DNA from: Candidatus Nanosynbacter sp. HMT-352
GTDB taxonomy: Bacteria; Patescibacteriota; Saccharimonadia; Saccharimonadales; Saccharimonadaceae
Reading direction: 5' to 3'
Assembly (NCBI RefSeq): GCF_022819365.1
Contig: NZ_CP089289.1
Coordinates: 124,001 to 188,000 of the forward strand
DNA: 64,000 bases
Position numbers and translations under genes: made by a program. Shown here piece after piece: positions 1 through 8,767 of the stretch; the first letter of the stretch is position 1, and every line of letters begins with the position of its first letter. The notes under the pieces are model-generated. The model saw only the letters and a program-made list of their open reading frames with translations. It did not search any database and was not told the origin of the DNA.

Positions 1-1757
1 ACTTCGTCCACGGTGGTGATCCCGCGCAGTGATTTAATAAGTCCATCCATCTGCATTGTCACCATGCCTTCGGAAATCGCTTGATCTTGAATATCGTTGC
101 TGGTGGCGTTGGCGGTGATCATTTTTTGGATAGGAATGGAAATGCCAAGAACCTCGTAAATACCAACGCGACCCTTGAATCCGTTATGTCCACACTCGTC
201 ACAACCTTCTGGATTCGGTTGCCATAATCGTTCAATTTCTGAATCAGTTGACCCCATGGGTGTGTCGCCACCAATTTTATCCTCAAAAGCCTGCTCTTCG
301 AGGTTGTGAATTTTTTTAATCGACTCTGTATTTATCTTAAACATCTCGGTGATATACTTTATTTCTTCTTCGTTTGGAGTGTATTCTTGGCGGCAGTTCA
401 TACACAGGCGCCTAACTAGTCGCTGCCCAATCACCGCCTTCACGGTTGAAGCGATCAAGAATGGCTCAATTCCCATATCTAGCAGACGTGGCAAACATGT
501 CGCAGCGTTATTTGTGTGCAGAGTGGAGAACACCAAGTGCCCGGTCAGCGCCGCCTGAACACCAAGGTTTGCGGTTTCGCCATCGCGAATTTCTCCGACC
601 ATAATGATATTTGGGTCTTGGCGAAGTAGCGCCCTTAGTCCTGAAGCGAAGGTCATTCCAGCTTTGGCGTTAGTCTGAGTTTGATTGACACCTGGGATTT
701 TGTATTCCACCGGGTCTTCAATTGTGGAAATATTGACATCTGGAGTATTAAGTTCCGACAAGACGCTGAACAAGCTGGTCGATTTTCCCGATCCGGTTGG
801 TCCAGTCACCAGGATCATTCCGTTCGGCTGAGCCATTGCGTCTTTTACGGTTGCGAGCGACAAGCCCCAATAGCCAAGCTGATCCAGTTTAACAGCCTGG
901 TTCGATTCGTCCAAAATACGCATGACCACTTTTTCGCCGTCAGCGATTGGCAATGTTGAAACACGAAGCGCGTATTGTTTTCCTGAAACTTTTATCTTAA
1001 ATCGCCCGTCCTGTGGCACACGGCGTTCGTCAATTTTCAGATTAGAGAGAATTTTAATGCGACTCACCAAAGCGCCGTGAACGTTTCGTGGCAATTTGTT
1101 AACTTCCTTCAAGACACCATCAATTCGATAGCGAACCTGAACGTAATCTTCGCGCGGTTCAATATGAATGTCGGAAGCGTTGGATTTTATGGCGTATTCC
1201 AGTAACAAATTAACAGTTTGGGCAATTGGTGAATTTTCCGCAAAATCATCTTGACTAACGTTTTGGTCTTCGGCGGAAGCGTCTTTTTGCACCGCAATAA
1301 CTTCGTCAAGTTCGGCATTGATATTACCGCGATAATTTTCCAAACAGTCCAAAATGTTGCTTTTTGTCGCTAGGAAAACCTTAGTGTTGTAGCCAATTTC
1401 TTTCTGAATAAAGTTCAGCGCCTGCACGTCGTCTGGGTCTTCCATCGCAAGCGATAAGCTATCGTCCTCATTTTTATCAAAAAGCACAACATTATACTGG
1501 CGCGCGATATGTTCAGGAATTCGTTTCAACACATCTTCGGGAATATCCTTTGGCTCAATTCGCACGAAAGGCACGCCAATATAATCGCCGATCAACTTTG
1601 TCAAATCTTCCTCAGAAATGACTTTTTGTTCAATAGCGGTTTCTTGTAATGTTTGCTTCGACCGTTCAGCGATCAATTTCAAATCAGCAAGCTGCGGCTC
1701 ATCAACAACCCCACCTTGTTTCAGAATGCTCTCAATTGTCTGGTCTGAAACACGCAT
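1..1757 (-). CDS. pilB: Type IV pilus assembly ATPase PilB/GspE (C-terminus outside window)
   Basis: Hexameric cytoplasmic ATPase that powers pilin polymerisation. The reading frame starts at the ATG at 1757 and stays open to the window edge, giving 585 residues. An N-terminal GspE/PilB domain (about residues 1-150) is followed by the ATPase domain with Walker A GPTGSGKST near residue 318, the Walker B/His region (GEIRDGET, then STLHTNNA), and a tetracysteine zinc site (LCMNC near 450 and CDECG near 519). This set is typical of PilB/GspE extension ATPases rather than PilT, which lacks the N-domain and the four cysteines. The substrate pilins are probably those at 17.3-21.4 kb. A TACAAT box lies 13 nt upstream of the start. 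The last residues lie beyond position 1. Confidence 0.94.
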   Translation of the reverse strand, partial: MRVSDQTIESILKQGGVVDEPQLADLKLIAERSKQTLQETAIEQKVISEEDLTKLIGDYIGVPFVRIEPKDIPEDVLKRIPEHIARQYNVVLFDKNEDDSLSLAMEDPDDVQALNFIQKEIGYNTKVFLATKSNILDCLENYRGNINAELDEVIAVQKDASAEDQNVSQDDFAENSPIAQTVNLLLEYAIKSNASDIHIEPREDYVQVRYRIDGVLKEVNKLPRNVHGALVSRIKILSNLKIDERRVPQDGRFKIKVSGKQYALRVSTLPIADGEKVVMRILDESNQAVKLDQLGYWGLSLATVKDAMAQPNGMILVTGPTGSGKSTSLFSVLSELNTPDVNISTIEDPVEYKIPGVNQTQTNAKAGMTFASGLRALLRQDPNIIMVGEIRDGETANLGVQAALTGHLVFSTLHTNNAATCLPRLLDMGIEPFLIASTVKAVIGQRLVRRLCMNCRQEYTPNEEEIKYITEMFKINTESIKKIHNLEEQAFEDKIGGDTPMGSTDSEIERLWQPNPEGCDECGHNGFKGRVGIYEVLGISIPIQKMITANATSNDIQDQAISEGMVTMQMDGLIKSLRGITTVDE

Positions 1758-1805
1758 AACTCTTATGGTTATTGTACTATCATCGCCAAAAAAAAGCTAG
1801 CATAG

Positions 1806-1811
1806 TATAAT
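1806..1811 (+). promoter_or_regulatory. -10 box of tsaE (leaderless start)
   Basis: TATAAT is followed after 6 nt by the GTG start of tsaE. No Shine-Dalgarno sequence fits in between, so transcription probably starts at or next to the start codon. Confidence 0.6.
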
Positions 1812-1817
1812 ATAAGA

Positions 1818-2276
1818 GTGAATATTTCTAGTGAAGAGAAAATGCAAGAATTGGGCGCGGCAATTGGTCGGGCTGTTTCTGGCGGGGAAGTTCTGGAATT
1901 GGTCGGTGACATTGGCGCGGGGAAAACCACGTTGACGAAGGGAATTGCGCAGGCTTTAGAGATTGATGAGCCAGTTCAGAGTCCAACTTTCACGATTTCG
2001 CGCGTGTACGATTCACCTCGCGGTCTGAGTTTGGCGCATTACGATTTTTATAGATTGGGAAATGCTGGAATTATGAGCGAGGAAATTCGCGAAGTGGCGG
2101 CTTCTAATTCGGTGGTTGTGGTTGAATGGGCTGGCGCTGTTGGCGACGCGTTGCCAAGTGACCGGTTGGCGATAAAAATTACTGCGACTAGCGAAGAAGG
2201 GCGGCTTGTGGAATTTCACCCTGGCGGCAAAAAATCTGATGAACTTTTGAGAAAAATAAAGGAGAATATGGCGTGA
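1818..2276 (+). CDS. tsaE: tRNA threonylcarbamoyladenosine biosynthesis ATPase TsaE
   Basis: ATPase of the TsaBDE complex that helps place the t6A modification on position 37 of ANN-decoding tRNAs. The protein is 152 residues, the usual length of the family. Walker A (GDIGAGKTT) lies at residues 30-38, and the family signature QSPTF follows near residue 55. A GTG start at 1818 is favoured because it lies 6 nt behind a TATAAT box and the N-terminus then has the family's length. The stop codon overlaps the start of tsaB by 4 nt (GTGA), so the two subunits should be translationally coupled. TsaD is not in this window. Confidence 0.95.
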   Translation: MNISSEEKMQELGAAIGRAVSGGEVLELVGDIGAGKTTLTKGIAQALEIDEPVQSPTFTISRVYDSPRGLSLAHYDFYRLGNAGIMSEEIREVAASNSVVVVEWAGAVGDALPSDRLAIKITATSEEGRLVEFHPGGKKSDELLRKIKENMA

Positions 2277-2647
2277 TAATTTTATTAGACACTTCAACAT
2301 CAACATGTTTTTTGACGATAGTCAATGGAGAAAATCGTCAGGATTTTGAATGGGAAGCTGGGCGAACGTTGGCGCGGAATTTGTTGAAATTTTTGGAAGA
2401 AAAAACTGGCGATTTGCATCTGATAAGTGGCATTGGCGTGATGAAAGGACCAGGAAGTTTTACGGGGCTGAGAATTGGTTTGACGGTTGTGAATACCTTG
2501 GCGGACAGCTTGAATATTCCTATCGTTGGTGCGATGGGTGACAACTGGCGTGATTTGGCTTTGGGTAAATTGCGTTCTGGCGAGAATGAAAAAATTGTTA
2601 TGCCAGAGTACGGTGCTGCTGCGAATATCACTGCGCCGCGAAAATAA
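2273..2647 (+). CDS. tsaB: Short TsaB-like t6A biosynthesis protein
   Basis: Partner of TsaD and TsaE in t6A synthesis. Only the N-terminal ASKHA half of TsaB is present, 124 residues against about 220-230 in E. coli or B. subtilis. The conserved ILLDTSTST start and the GPGSFTGLRIG loop (about residues 58-70) are intact; the C-terminal lobe is absent. The ORF ends cleanly and no frameshifted continuation of TsaB follows, so this looks like a naturally short form, not a broken gene. It overlaps tsaE by 4 nt and uses a GTG start. The N-terminal half is the part known to contact TsaD, so function is plausible. Confidence 0.88.
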   Translation: MIILLDTSTSTCFLTIVNGENRQDFEWEAGRTLARNLLKFLEEKTGDLHLISGIGVMKGPGSFTGLRIGLTVVNTLADSLNIPIVGAMGDNWRDLALGKLRSGENEKIVMPEYGAAANITAPRK

Positions 2648-2676
2648 TTTTTATCGCCCAAACCATCAAAACCGTG

Positions 2677-2794
2677 TATAATTAAATTACGGCGGTTTGT
2701 GATTTTTGATTCGCCGAGTTAGATAGTTTGAAGTTGATTGGCTGTTGATATTTTTCCTTGAGACGAACACTCAGGGGCGGCTGATCGGAAAGGA
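2677..2794 (+). promoter_or_regulatory. rny promoter and structured 5' leader
   Basis: A TATAAT box lies at 2677-2682 and the leader that follows is about 105 nt, long for this gene-dense window. It can form two hairpins: CGGCG at 2690-2694 with CGCCG at 2712-2716, and CCTTGAG at 2756-2762 with CTCAGGG at 2770-2776. The second ends 11 nt before the GGAAAGG Shine-Dalgarno sequence at 2787-2793. The leader may control stability or translation of the RNase Y message; this is inference from sequence only. Confidence 0.45.
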
Positions 2795-4291
2795 ATGATA
2801 ATGATAGAAGTAATTATTGCCGCGGCTATTGGAGCTGGCGCGGGTGCTGCTGGTCTTGTTGGATATCAGAGAACTCGCCAAATTAACGGTAAAAATCAGA
2901 TTGAGCGAGATCTGGCAGATGCGAAAACTAAGGCGAGCGACATTGTCCTTAAGGCTAAGGACGAGGCGCTTAAGATTGAAAATGAACGTCGCAAGGAATG
3001 GCAAAAGACCGAAAATCGCTTGGCGGATCGCGAGAGGACTCTGGACAATAAATTGGAGGAGCTTGATCGACGAGCGGAAAAATTGCGCGCGCATGAGGAT
3101 GAAGTTGATAATCTTAAAAATGAAATTCGCGACATTCGCTCCAGACAGCAGGAGAAATTGGAAAAAATCGCTGGATTGAAGAAAAAAGACGCTGCCGATA
3201 AGTTAATGCAGATGACTGAGCGTGACATTAAGCAAGACTTGGTCGGTTTGGTGTCAAAATTACAACATGATGCAATGGATGACGCTGAAGAACGGGCGCA
3301 AATGATTCTAGTGACCGCGATGGAACGAATGAGCAGTGAAGTTACCGCTGAGCGCACGGTGACTGCCGTTAAGTTGACAGATGATGAGATGAAAGGTCGA
3401 ATTATTGGTAAGGAGGGGCGTAATATTCAGGCACTGCAGCGCGAAACTGGCGTCGATATTTTAGTTGACGACACACCCGGCATGATTATTTTGTCGAGTT
3501 TTGATCCTGTTCGCAGACAAGTGGCTCGTTTGAGTCTTGAGATGCTGATGAAGGACGGCCGTATTCATCCTGCGCGCATTGAAGAGGTTGTTGCTAAGGC
3601 TAAAAAGCAGATTGAAAAAGAAGTTCGCCAGGCTGGTGAAGATGCTATGCGTGAAACTGGCGTGGTTGGGATTCCGAAGGAGATGTTGTTGCTGCTTGGT
3701 GAGTTGAAGTTTCGTACCAGCTTCGGTCAGAACGTCCTGAAGCATTCAACAGAGATGGCGCAAATTGCTGGAATGATTGCCGAAGAAATCGGCGCGGATG
3801 TGCGCATTACGAAGATTGCTACACTTCTTCATGACGTCGGCAAGGCTGTGTCACATAAAATTGAGGGCAAGCACCATCACATTGGGGCGGAATTGGCTCG
3901 TAAATATGGTATGGACGAGAGAATTGTTCACGCAATCGAAGCACACCACGATGATATCGAAGCGACAACTCCAGAGGCAATTATTGTTCGAGTTTGTGAC
4001 GCGGCTTCGGCTGCGCGTCCAGGTGCGCGTAATGTTTCTGCTGAAAACTTTGCAGAGCGAATGCGCGATTTGGAAAATGTTGCTACGAGCTTTGAAGGAA
4101 TTGATAAGGCCTATGCGATTTCTGCTGGTCGTGAAGTTCGTGTAATCGTGAAGCCTCAGACAATTGATGATTTGTCGGCGATTAAATTGGCGCGAGATAT
4201 TGCGACGAAAATTGAGTCGACAATGCAATATCCTGGCACCATTAAGGTTAACGTGATTCGCGAAACGCGAGCAATTGAGTTTGCTAAATAA
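2795..4291 (+). CDS. rny: Ribonuclease Y
   Basis: Membrane-tethered endoribonuclease that starts mRNA decay. The order is: N-terminal membrane helix (residues 3-25), long charged coiled coil (about 30-190), KH RNA-binding domain with GRIIGKEGRN at 201-210, then an HD phosphohydrolase domain with LLHDVGK at 344-350 and downstream histidines (KHHHIG, EAHHDD). The length of 498 residues is near the family norm of about 510-520. A Shine-Dalgarno sequence GGAAAGG at 2787-2793 serves the ATG at 2795 or, with better spacing, the in-frame ATG at 2801. The stop shares one base with the next ATG, so the NUDIX gene and gpmA appear to be co-transcribed. Confidence 0.97.
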   Translation: MIMIEVIIAAAIGAGAGAAGLVGYQRTRQINGKNQIERDLADAKTKASDIVLKAKDEALKIENERRKEWQKTENRLADRERTLDNKLEELDRRAEKLRAHEDEVDNLKNEIRDIRSRQQEKLEKIAGLKKKDAADKLMQMTERDIKQDLVGLVSKLQHDAMDDAEERAQMILVTAMERMSSEVTAERTVTAVKLTDDEMKGRIIGKEGRNIQALQRETGVDILVDDTPGMIILSSFDPVRRQVARLSLEMLMKDGRIHPARIEEVVAKAKKQIEKEVRQAGEDAMRETGVVGIPKEMLLLLGELKFRTSFGQNVLKHSTEMAQIAGMIAEEIGADVRITKIATLLHDVGKAVSHKIEGKHHHIGAELARKYGMDERIVHAIEAHHDDIEATTPEAIIVRVCDAASAARPGARNVSAENFAERMRDLENVATSFEGIDKAYAISAGREVRVIVKPQTIDDLSAIKLARDIATKIESTMQYPGTIKVNVIRETRAIEFAK

Positions 4292-4818
4292 TGAAATTTA
4301 CAGATGAAGAGCGACGGGCTTGGTTGGCAAGTTTGGACAGGCGTTTTTCCAGTGCGGCGGTGTTGATTGAAAATGAGCAGGGCGAGTTATTGATCGTCAA
4401 GGCTGGTTATAAAGACCATTGGTCGCTGCCTGGTGGCATTGTTGACGCTGGAGAATCTCCGTTGGAAGCGGCGGTACGCGAGGTGAAAGAAGAAGTTGAT
4501 ATTCAAGTCGATCCTAAGGATCTGAGTCTTGCCATGGTTGCTTCGCGTCATTCTGATGAGTTTTTGACACATCAATTTGTGTTTTTTACGAAGTTAGAAA
4601 ACGATGCTTTTTCTGAGATAAAATTGCAGGAATCGGAAATTGTGGCTAGTAAATTTATTGCCAAAAATGAGATCGATTTTGAAGATATGTCACTGCTCTG
4701 GGCAATCAGATTGTGGGCAATTGATAAATTCGGTTACGTAAATACGAAAATTATTGATAATGACGGCGTGAAAAAAGAAGTTGTAGAATTTTTTGCGCCG
4801 ATGATTGGAGGGAAATAA
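4291..4818 (+). CDS. NUDIX hydrolase
   Basis: Hydrolase of nucleoside diphosphates linked to another group; the substrate cannot be told from sequence. The 175-residue protein carries a NUDIX box at about residues 48-71 (GGIVDAGESPLEAAVREVKE, then EVDI). It fits GX5EX7REUXEEXGU except that the last glycine is Asp (EEVDI). The catalytic Glu pair is kept, so activity is likely. The gene is wedged between rny and gpmA with 1-nt overlaps on both sides, so it is probably translated by coupling. The C-terminal 50 residues match nothing I recognise. Confidence 0.85.
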   Translation: MKFTDEERRAWLASLDRRFSSAAVLIENEQGELLIVKAGYKDHWSLPGGIVDAGESPLEAAVREVKEEVDIQVDPKDLSLAMVASRHSDEFLTHQFVFFTKLENDAFSEIKLQESEIVASKFIAKNEIDFEDMSLLWAIRLWAIDKFGYVNTKIIDNDGVKKEVVEFFAPMIGGK

Positions 4819-5453
4819 TGGGAATATTAGTTATTAGTCGGCACGGTGAGAGCGAGTGGAATCTGCTTGGTAAATGGACTGGCTGTACGGATGTTAATTT
4901 GACGGAAAAGGGTCATAATGACACCGTGCGATTGGGTGCTTTATTGAAAGATATGTCGTTTAATGAGGCTTACACTTCATCACTAAAACGCACACAACAA
5001 ACTTTGGCCGCACTACTCGAAGGGTGTGGTGTCGAAAATCTACCAACGACGCATGCGACTGAATTAAACGAGCGTGATTATGGCGATTTGACTGGAAAAA
5101 ATAAATGGGAAGTTAAAGCGGAAATTGGCGAAGAGTCTTTCAATGGCATTCGGCGCGGTTGGGATTATCCAGTGCCGGGCGGCGAAACTTTGAAAGATGT
5201 TTATGCGCGGGTTGTTCCATATTTTGAGCAAGAGATTTTGCCGAAATTGCAGAATGGTGAGAATATTTTATTGGTGGCTCACGGCAATTCTATTCGGGCT
5301 TTAATTAAACATCTTGATCAAGTTCCAGAGGCTGAGATGGCGAATGTAGAGATGCCGTTTGGTCAATTATTGGTTTATACGTTCGAGCCCGGTCAATCTT
5401 TGCCAATCAAAAAAGAAGTGCTGTCGGTTGAGATTGAAGCCGTGAATGCTTAA
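4818..5453 (+). CDS. gpmA: Phosphoglycerate mutase (histidine phosphatase superfamily, GpmA type)
   Basis: Interconverts 3- and 2-phosphoglycerate in lower glycolysis. The 211-residue protein has the phosphohistidine motif RHGESEWN at residues 8-15, followed by the GpmA-specific stretch GKWTGCTDVNLTEKG, the ELNERDYGDLTGKNK segment and the second His in LVAHGNSIRA. These mark a 2,3-bisphosphoglycerate-dependent mutase rather than a general phosphatase. It completes, with pyk, pgk and tpiA at 37-41 kb, much of the triose half of glycolysis. The stop overlaps the stop of the convergent NUDIX-kinase gene by 4 nt. Confidence 0.93.
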   Translation: MGILVISRHGESEWNLLGKWTGCTDVNLTEKGHNDTVRLGALLKDMSFNEAYTSSLKRTQQTLAALLEGCGVENLPTTHATELNERDYGDLTGKNKWEVKAEIGEESFNGIRRGWDYPVPGGETLKDVYARVVPYFEQEILPKLQNGENILLVAHGNSIRALIKHLDQVPEAEMANVEMPFGQLLVYTFEPGQSLPIKKEVLSVEIEAVNA

Positions 5454-6781
5454 ATAGTTGTATATATTTCGTATGCACTTAATGCCGATAAAAATTGTTG
5501 AAATCTAAGAGTGTCGTCGCCGCGATATGGCCATGTCGCATGGTTTAACCAAAAACCAATTAAGGTTAGGCAATGATCTAAATTTATTTCTTTGTAATAG
5601 TTTGAAATATTATAACCGCTTTTATGTAGGTCGATCAGTAGGCTAGTGATGTCGCTACCAGATTCTCCAGGTCCAGACCAACTCCAGTCGATTAACTTGG
5701 TGCCGCGTTTGGGGTGCCAAGCCATATTTGATTGTCGAATGTCGTGATGACAAAAAACTAATTTTTTTATATCGCTATGTCGGCTTCCGGCATTTAGTAA
5801 AGCGGGTAAGTCTGCTAATAATTTCTTAGTTATGTTTTGACTATGGGGCGTTAATCTGTCCAAGAATCCTAATGACAACTCTCTCAATTTAGCTATCTTC
5901 TGCTCGTCTAACGAAGCCCACCCTTCTTTAATAAAACTATCGCATGACGATTCGATATCAAAAGTGTCAGGCGGCAATGGTATATTTTCCAACTCGTCAA
6001 ATTTTTCCTTCGCTGATTTGATATAAGCGTCTAGCGTTTCGCTCTTTGCTCGCCATAGCCAACCTTCTTCTGGCGCCATTGTCTCCATAATGAAAGTATC
6101 ATTGTCTCGCAATATTGATCTGTGTGGAATTCCGCTATATCCATGGCATCGCAGATAGGATATCGTGAACGCTTCTTTTCTCAGATATTGGCGTAGCCTA
6201 TTTCGCTTAATATCATCGTATCTAGTCGATGTCCGCTTAATAAATACCGAATGATCATTTTTTGTGGCGATAATTTTGTCGTATTGCATATGACCGCCGT
6301 TAATATTGCGATAATTTTCGGAAAACTCTGCTATCTTAATTAGCGACCGACAAGACAAATAATCAATAGCCCTGGCTACTATTTCATCATGCGATGCGTA
6401 TAATTTAGGCAAATTATTGAGTGGTAGCCAGGCTGCGTCGATAGCGTCGTCTCGTCCTGACACCTCTGATAGTTCGTTGACTATGAACAAATACGCACTG
6501 GTTTCGATCCATGACGTCTGATTGTTGCGTGAATCATTAACAAGCCCTTTGTATATTAATATTGGATTATTACTAATTATTATTCCAGTTTCTTCTTTTG
6601 TTTCGCGAATTGCTGCGGTAAAGGATTCTTCTTTGGAATTGATGAACCCTCCAGGCAATGCCCATTCACCGCTGGACCGTTTTATCAAAAGAATTTTTTG
6701 TGCGATTGTGTTGATTATTACACTGTCTGCGGTGTAATTTGGACCGTTATACCATAATTTACGATTTATAGATATTGGCAT
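5450..6781 (-). CDS. NUDIX hydrolase fused to an aminoglycoside-phosphotransferase-like kinase
   Basis: A two-domain protein of 443 residues. Residues 15-140 are a NUDIX domain with a fully canonical box (GGFINSKEE at 44-52, then RETKEETGI at 59-67). Residues about 165-430 resemble the APH/choline-kinase fold: HHDIRQSN at 345-352 stands for the catalytic loop (Asp347, Asn352) and LIDWSWSG at 363-370 for the metal-binding Asp365. The gene follows pncB by 7 nt, as the last member of an nrtR-pncA-pncB run. By context it may act on an NAD-related metabolite, for example hydrolysing ADP-ribose or phosphorylating a nucleoside, but the kinase substrate is unknown; drug resistance is not supported by anything here. 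The ATG at 6781 gives a complete NUDIX N-terminus. Confidence 0.82.
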   Translation of the reverse strand: MPISINRKLWYNGPNYTADSVIINTIAQKILLIKRSSGEWALPGGFINSKEESFTAAIRETKEETGIIISNNPILIYKGLVNDSRNNQTSWIETSAYLFIVNELSEVSGRDDAIDAAWLPLNNLPKLYASHDEIVARAIDYLSCRSLIKIAEFSENYRNINGGHMQYDKIIATKNDHSVFIKRTSTRYDDIKRNRLRQYLRKEAFTISYLRCHGYSGIPHRSILRDNDTFIMETMAPEEGWLWRAKSETLDAYIKSAKEKFDELENIPLPPDTFDIESSCDSFIKEGWASLDEQKIAKLRELSLGFLDRLTPHSQNITKKLLADLPALLNAGSRHSDIKKLVFCHHDIRQSNMAWHPKRGTKLIDWSWSGPGESGSDITSLLIDLHKSGYNISNYYKEINLDHCLTLIGFWLNHATWPYRGDDTLRFQQFLSALSAYEIYTTI

Positions 6782-6788
6782 TGTTTTT

Positions 6789-8030
6789 TCATACAGTAAC
6801 TAGAGTATTATTCAGTGCATTTTTAGCCAAAGCTGCTTTTACACGTTCGCTATACTCTTTAATTTTATCACCTGAACCTGTATGTTTGCCAGGAGTGTCG
6901 CTCAATTTGACCGTAGATACTCCATCGACTTCTGTGGCTTTCATAACAAAGTTATTGGGCGTAATTCCAAGGTCGTTAGTCAAAGTTGTACCCCAGCCAA
7001 ATGTTACATTTATTTTGTCCTTAAAGTAATCAGCTATCCTAATGATTTCGTCCACGTCAAGTCCGTCACTAAAGACGATAGTTTTCTCTAAAGGATCAAT
7101 TCCGTTCTTTTTGTAAATTTCAATAGCCTTATTTCCAAATTCTATTGGGTCGCCAGAATCGTGTCGTAGTCCTTTCCACGAAGTCATTTGTTCGGGCGTA
7201 AAGTCGGCAAAGAAGAAGTCGGTTGTAAATGTATCTGTTAGGGCAATTGATAATTCGTTGCCATATGTGCCTTGCCAATCTTTTAGCGCCTGATTGTGGC
7301 CACTTAGTGGGTCGTTTCCGGTTTTATCTGCCAGTGCAGCGTAGACCATTGGCATTTCGTGTGCAAAAGTTCCAATTGGTTTTAATCCTAGTTTATGCGC
7401 CAAGTATATATTTGAAGTTCCGACAAAATTATCAGGGAGCTCATTTGCGACTCGTTCAATTACGTGTCTATGCCAATTAAAACTAAAGCGTCGCCTTGTG
7501 CCGAAATCAGAAAATTTAATATCTGGGCGGCTTTTTAATAATTTGATCTTTTCGTCTAATCGGCGATCTCCTTCTGCATACACTTCTTCCAAAGAGTAAC
7601 CTTCACGTGCGAGTTTGTTACGAAAATATATTTCATTTATCTCGCTCATGATAACGGTTTCCCAGAATGTAACTAGGGGCCATTTTCCCGTAGCTTCAAC
7701 CGCTAGGTCGCCGCGCTTATCATATCCGATATTGACCGGAGGCAAGGGGTTACTTATTAGGAAATCAAGGTATTCTTGCGAAAATGTCGCTTTGCCGTCT
7801 TGGTTTTGTAATCCAGCCAAGTAGGCTACTTCATCAGGCCGCCATCCTTCAACTAGCTCATTTAGTCTATCCTGTAATTCTACTGGGGATACAAATTCGG
7901 ATAATAGATTAGGGGAGCGATTTTTCAATGTGAAAGTAACTTCTGCTTCAGGATGTTTTAAGTACTCGTTCATCCCCATAGTTAATTTGTAATAATCTAA
8001 CCCTTGTGATATTTTTGAGCTCTTCTCCAT
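6789..8030 (-). CDS. pncB: Nicotinate phosphoribosyltransferase
   Basis: Converts nicotinate and PRPP to nicotinate mononucleotide, the committed step of the Preiss-Handler NAD salvage route. At 413 residues it has PncB length. Visible landmarks are the N-terminal DYYKLTMG (12-19), FGTRRRFS (176-183), the phosphorylated-His region TFAHEMPM (His224), SWKGLRHDSGDP and the C-terminal FGWGTTLTND. The ATG at 8030 immediately precedes the stop of pncA on the coding strand, so expression should be coupled. The neighbours supply its substrate (PncA) and control (NrtR). Confidence 0.96.
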   Translation of the reverse strand: MEKSSKISQGLDYYKLTMGMNEYLKHPEAEVTFTLKNRSPNLLSEFVSPVELQDRLNELVEGWRPDEVAYLAGLQNQDGKATFSQEYLDFLISNPLPPVNIGYDKRGDLAVEATGKWPLVTFWETVIMSEINEIYFRNKLAREGYSLEEVYAEGDRRLDEKIKLLKSRPDIKFSDFGTRRRFSFNWHRHVIERVANELPDNFVGTSNIYLAHKLGLKPIGTFAHEMPMVYAALADKTGNDPLSGHNQALKDWQGTYGNELSIALTDTFTTDFFFADFTPEQMTSWKGLRHDSGDPIEFGNKAIEIYKKNGIDPLEKTIVFSDGLDVDEIIRIADYFKDKINVTFGWGTTLTNDLGITPNNFVMKATEVDGVSTVKLSDTPGKHTGSGDKIKEYSERVKAALAKNALNNTLVTV

Positions 8031-8645
8031 TTAAATTGCCTCCTGAATCATCTTCTTTGCTTCTTCAGTCGATATTGCTAATATTCCAGCCTCTTTCATT
8101 GCGGATAATGCTTCTTCTTCGGCCGTCGAGGTTAATCCCACGGCGCGAATGGCGTCTATAAGTAAGTATGTAGTAACACGTCTGTCATCTTTGAAATGTT
8201 CGGCGATATCTAGGGCGGTAGATTTTACGCAAAAATCCGTTGCTAGTCCGCCGAGAAATACTTTAACTTTTTCATGGGGTGTTTTTGGCATTATGATAGA
8301 TTCTAACGTTTCGTTTGTTTCGCTTTTACCCTCCCATCCAGAATATCCGTCTGTCTGACCGGTGCCTTTATTGATGATAATATCACTAGGCTGAATATTT
8401 AGGTCTTCGTGAAAATTAGCTCCTCTAGTGTTGGCTACGCAGTGAACTGGCCATTTGTCAAAATGTGGTGTTTTTTCGGGGTGCCAGTCTCGGGTGAATA
8501 CAACCGTGCCATCGTGTTTTCGTACCTCGTCGGCAATGGAGTTGATAGGTTCGATAATTTGCTCTGCTTCGGCAACGGCAAGACTTCCATCGATAAAATC
8601 ATTTTGTGGATCAACTCCGATAAGTATATATCTAGTCTTTTCCAT
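8031..8645 (-). CDS. pncA: Nicotinamidase
   Basis: Deamidates nicotinamide to nicotinate, feeding PncB. The 204-residue isochorismatase-fold protein keeps the catalytic triad Asp12 (VDPQNDF), Lys93 (NKGTG) and Cys139 (ATDFCVKS), and the metal ligands Asp53, His55 and His61 (RDWHPEKTPHF). The ATG at 8645 has an AAGGAGG ribosome-binding site 11 nt upstream, in contrast to the leaderless nrtR start. A separate promoter with palindromes lies in the 122-nt gap behind nrtR. Confidence 0.96.
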   Translation of the reverse strand: MEKTRYILIGVDPQNDFIDGSLAVAEAEQIIEPINSIADEVRKHDGTVVFTRDWHPEKTPHFDKWPVHCVANTRGANFHEDLNIQPSDIIINKGTGQTDGYSGWEGKSETNETLESIIMPKTPHEKVKVFLGGLATDFCVKSTALDIAEHFKDDRRVTTYLLIDAIRAVGLTSTAEEEALSAMKEAGILAISTEEAKKMIQEAI

Positions 8646-8767
8646 AATATTAAGATCCTCCTTACTTAATGTATAGTTTACACTTACTATCTAGTCTAAT
8701 AGCTAGTTATTGTGTTGTCAACACTAATTTATGAAAAATATAAATTTTCTAGATTTTTACAGAGAGA
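8646..8767 (-). promoter_or_regulatory. pncA-pncB promoter region with two palindromes
   Basis: Reading toward pncA, TTAGAC and TATACA are separated by 18 nt and are followed by the AAGGAGG site. An imperfect palindrome at 8673-8690 (ATAGT and ACTAT arms, 8-nt centre) overlaps the promoter spacer and -10. A second, GTGTTG-T-CAACAC at 8712-8724, is exact around a single central base. Either could be an NrtR operator. No match to a published NrtR motif was tested. Confidence 0.45.

Noticed and set aside
2013..2306. Open frame on the minus strand over tsaE (97 codons)
   Set aside because: Lies wholly inside well-supported tsaE/tsaB coding sequence, and its translation has no recognisable features; a shadow frame.
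2273..2647. TsaB truncated by a frameshift
   Set aside because: None of the downstream frames to 2794 encodes the missing C-terminal lobe and rny's promoter follows directly, so a natural short form is more likely.
5450..6781. Aminoglycoside resistance gene
   Set aside because: The APH-like fold is shared by many small-molecule kinases; the NUDIX fusion and NAD salvage neighbours speak for a metabolic role.
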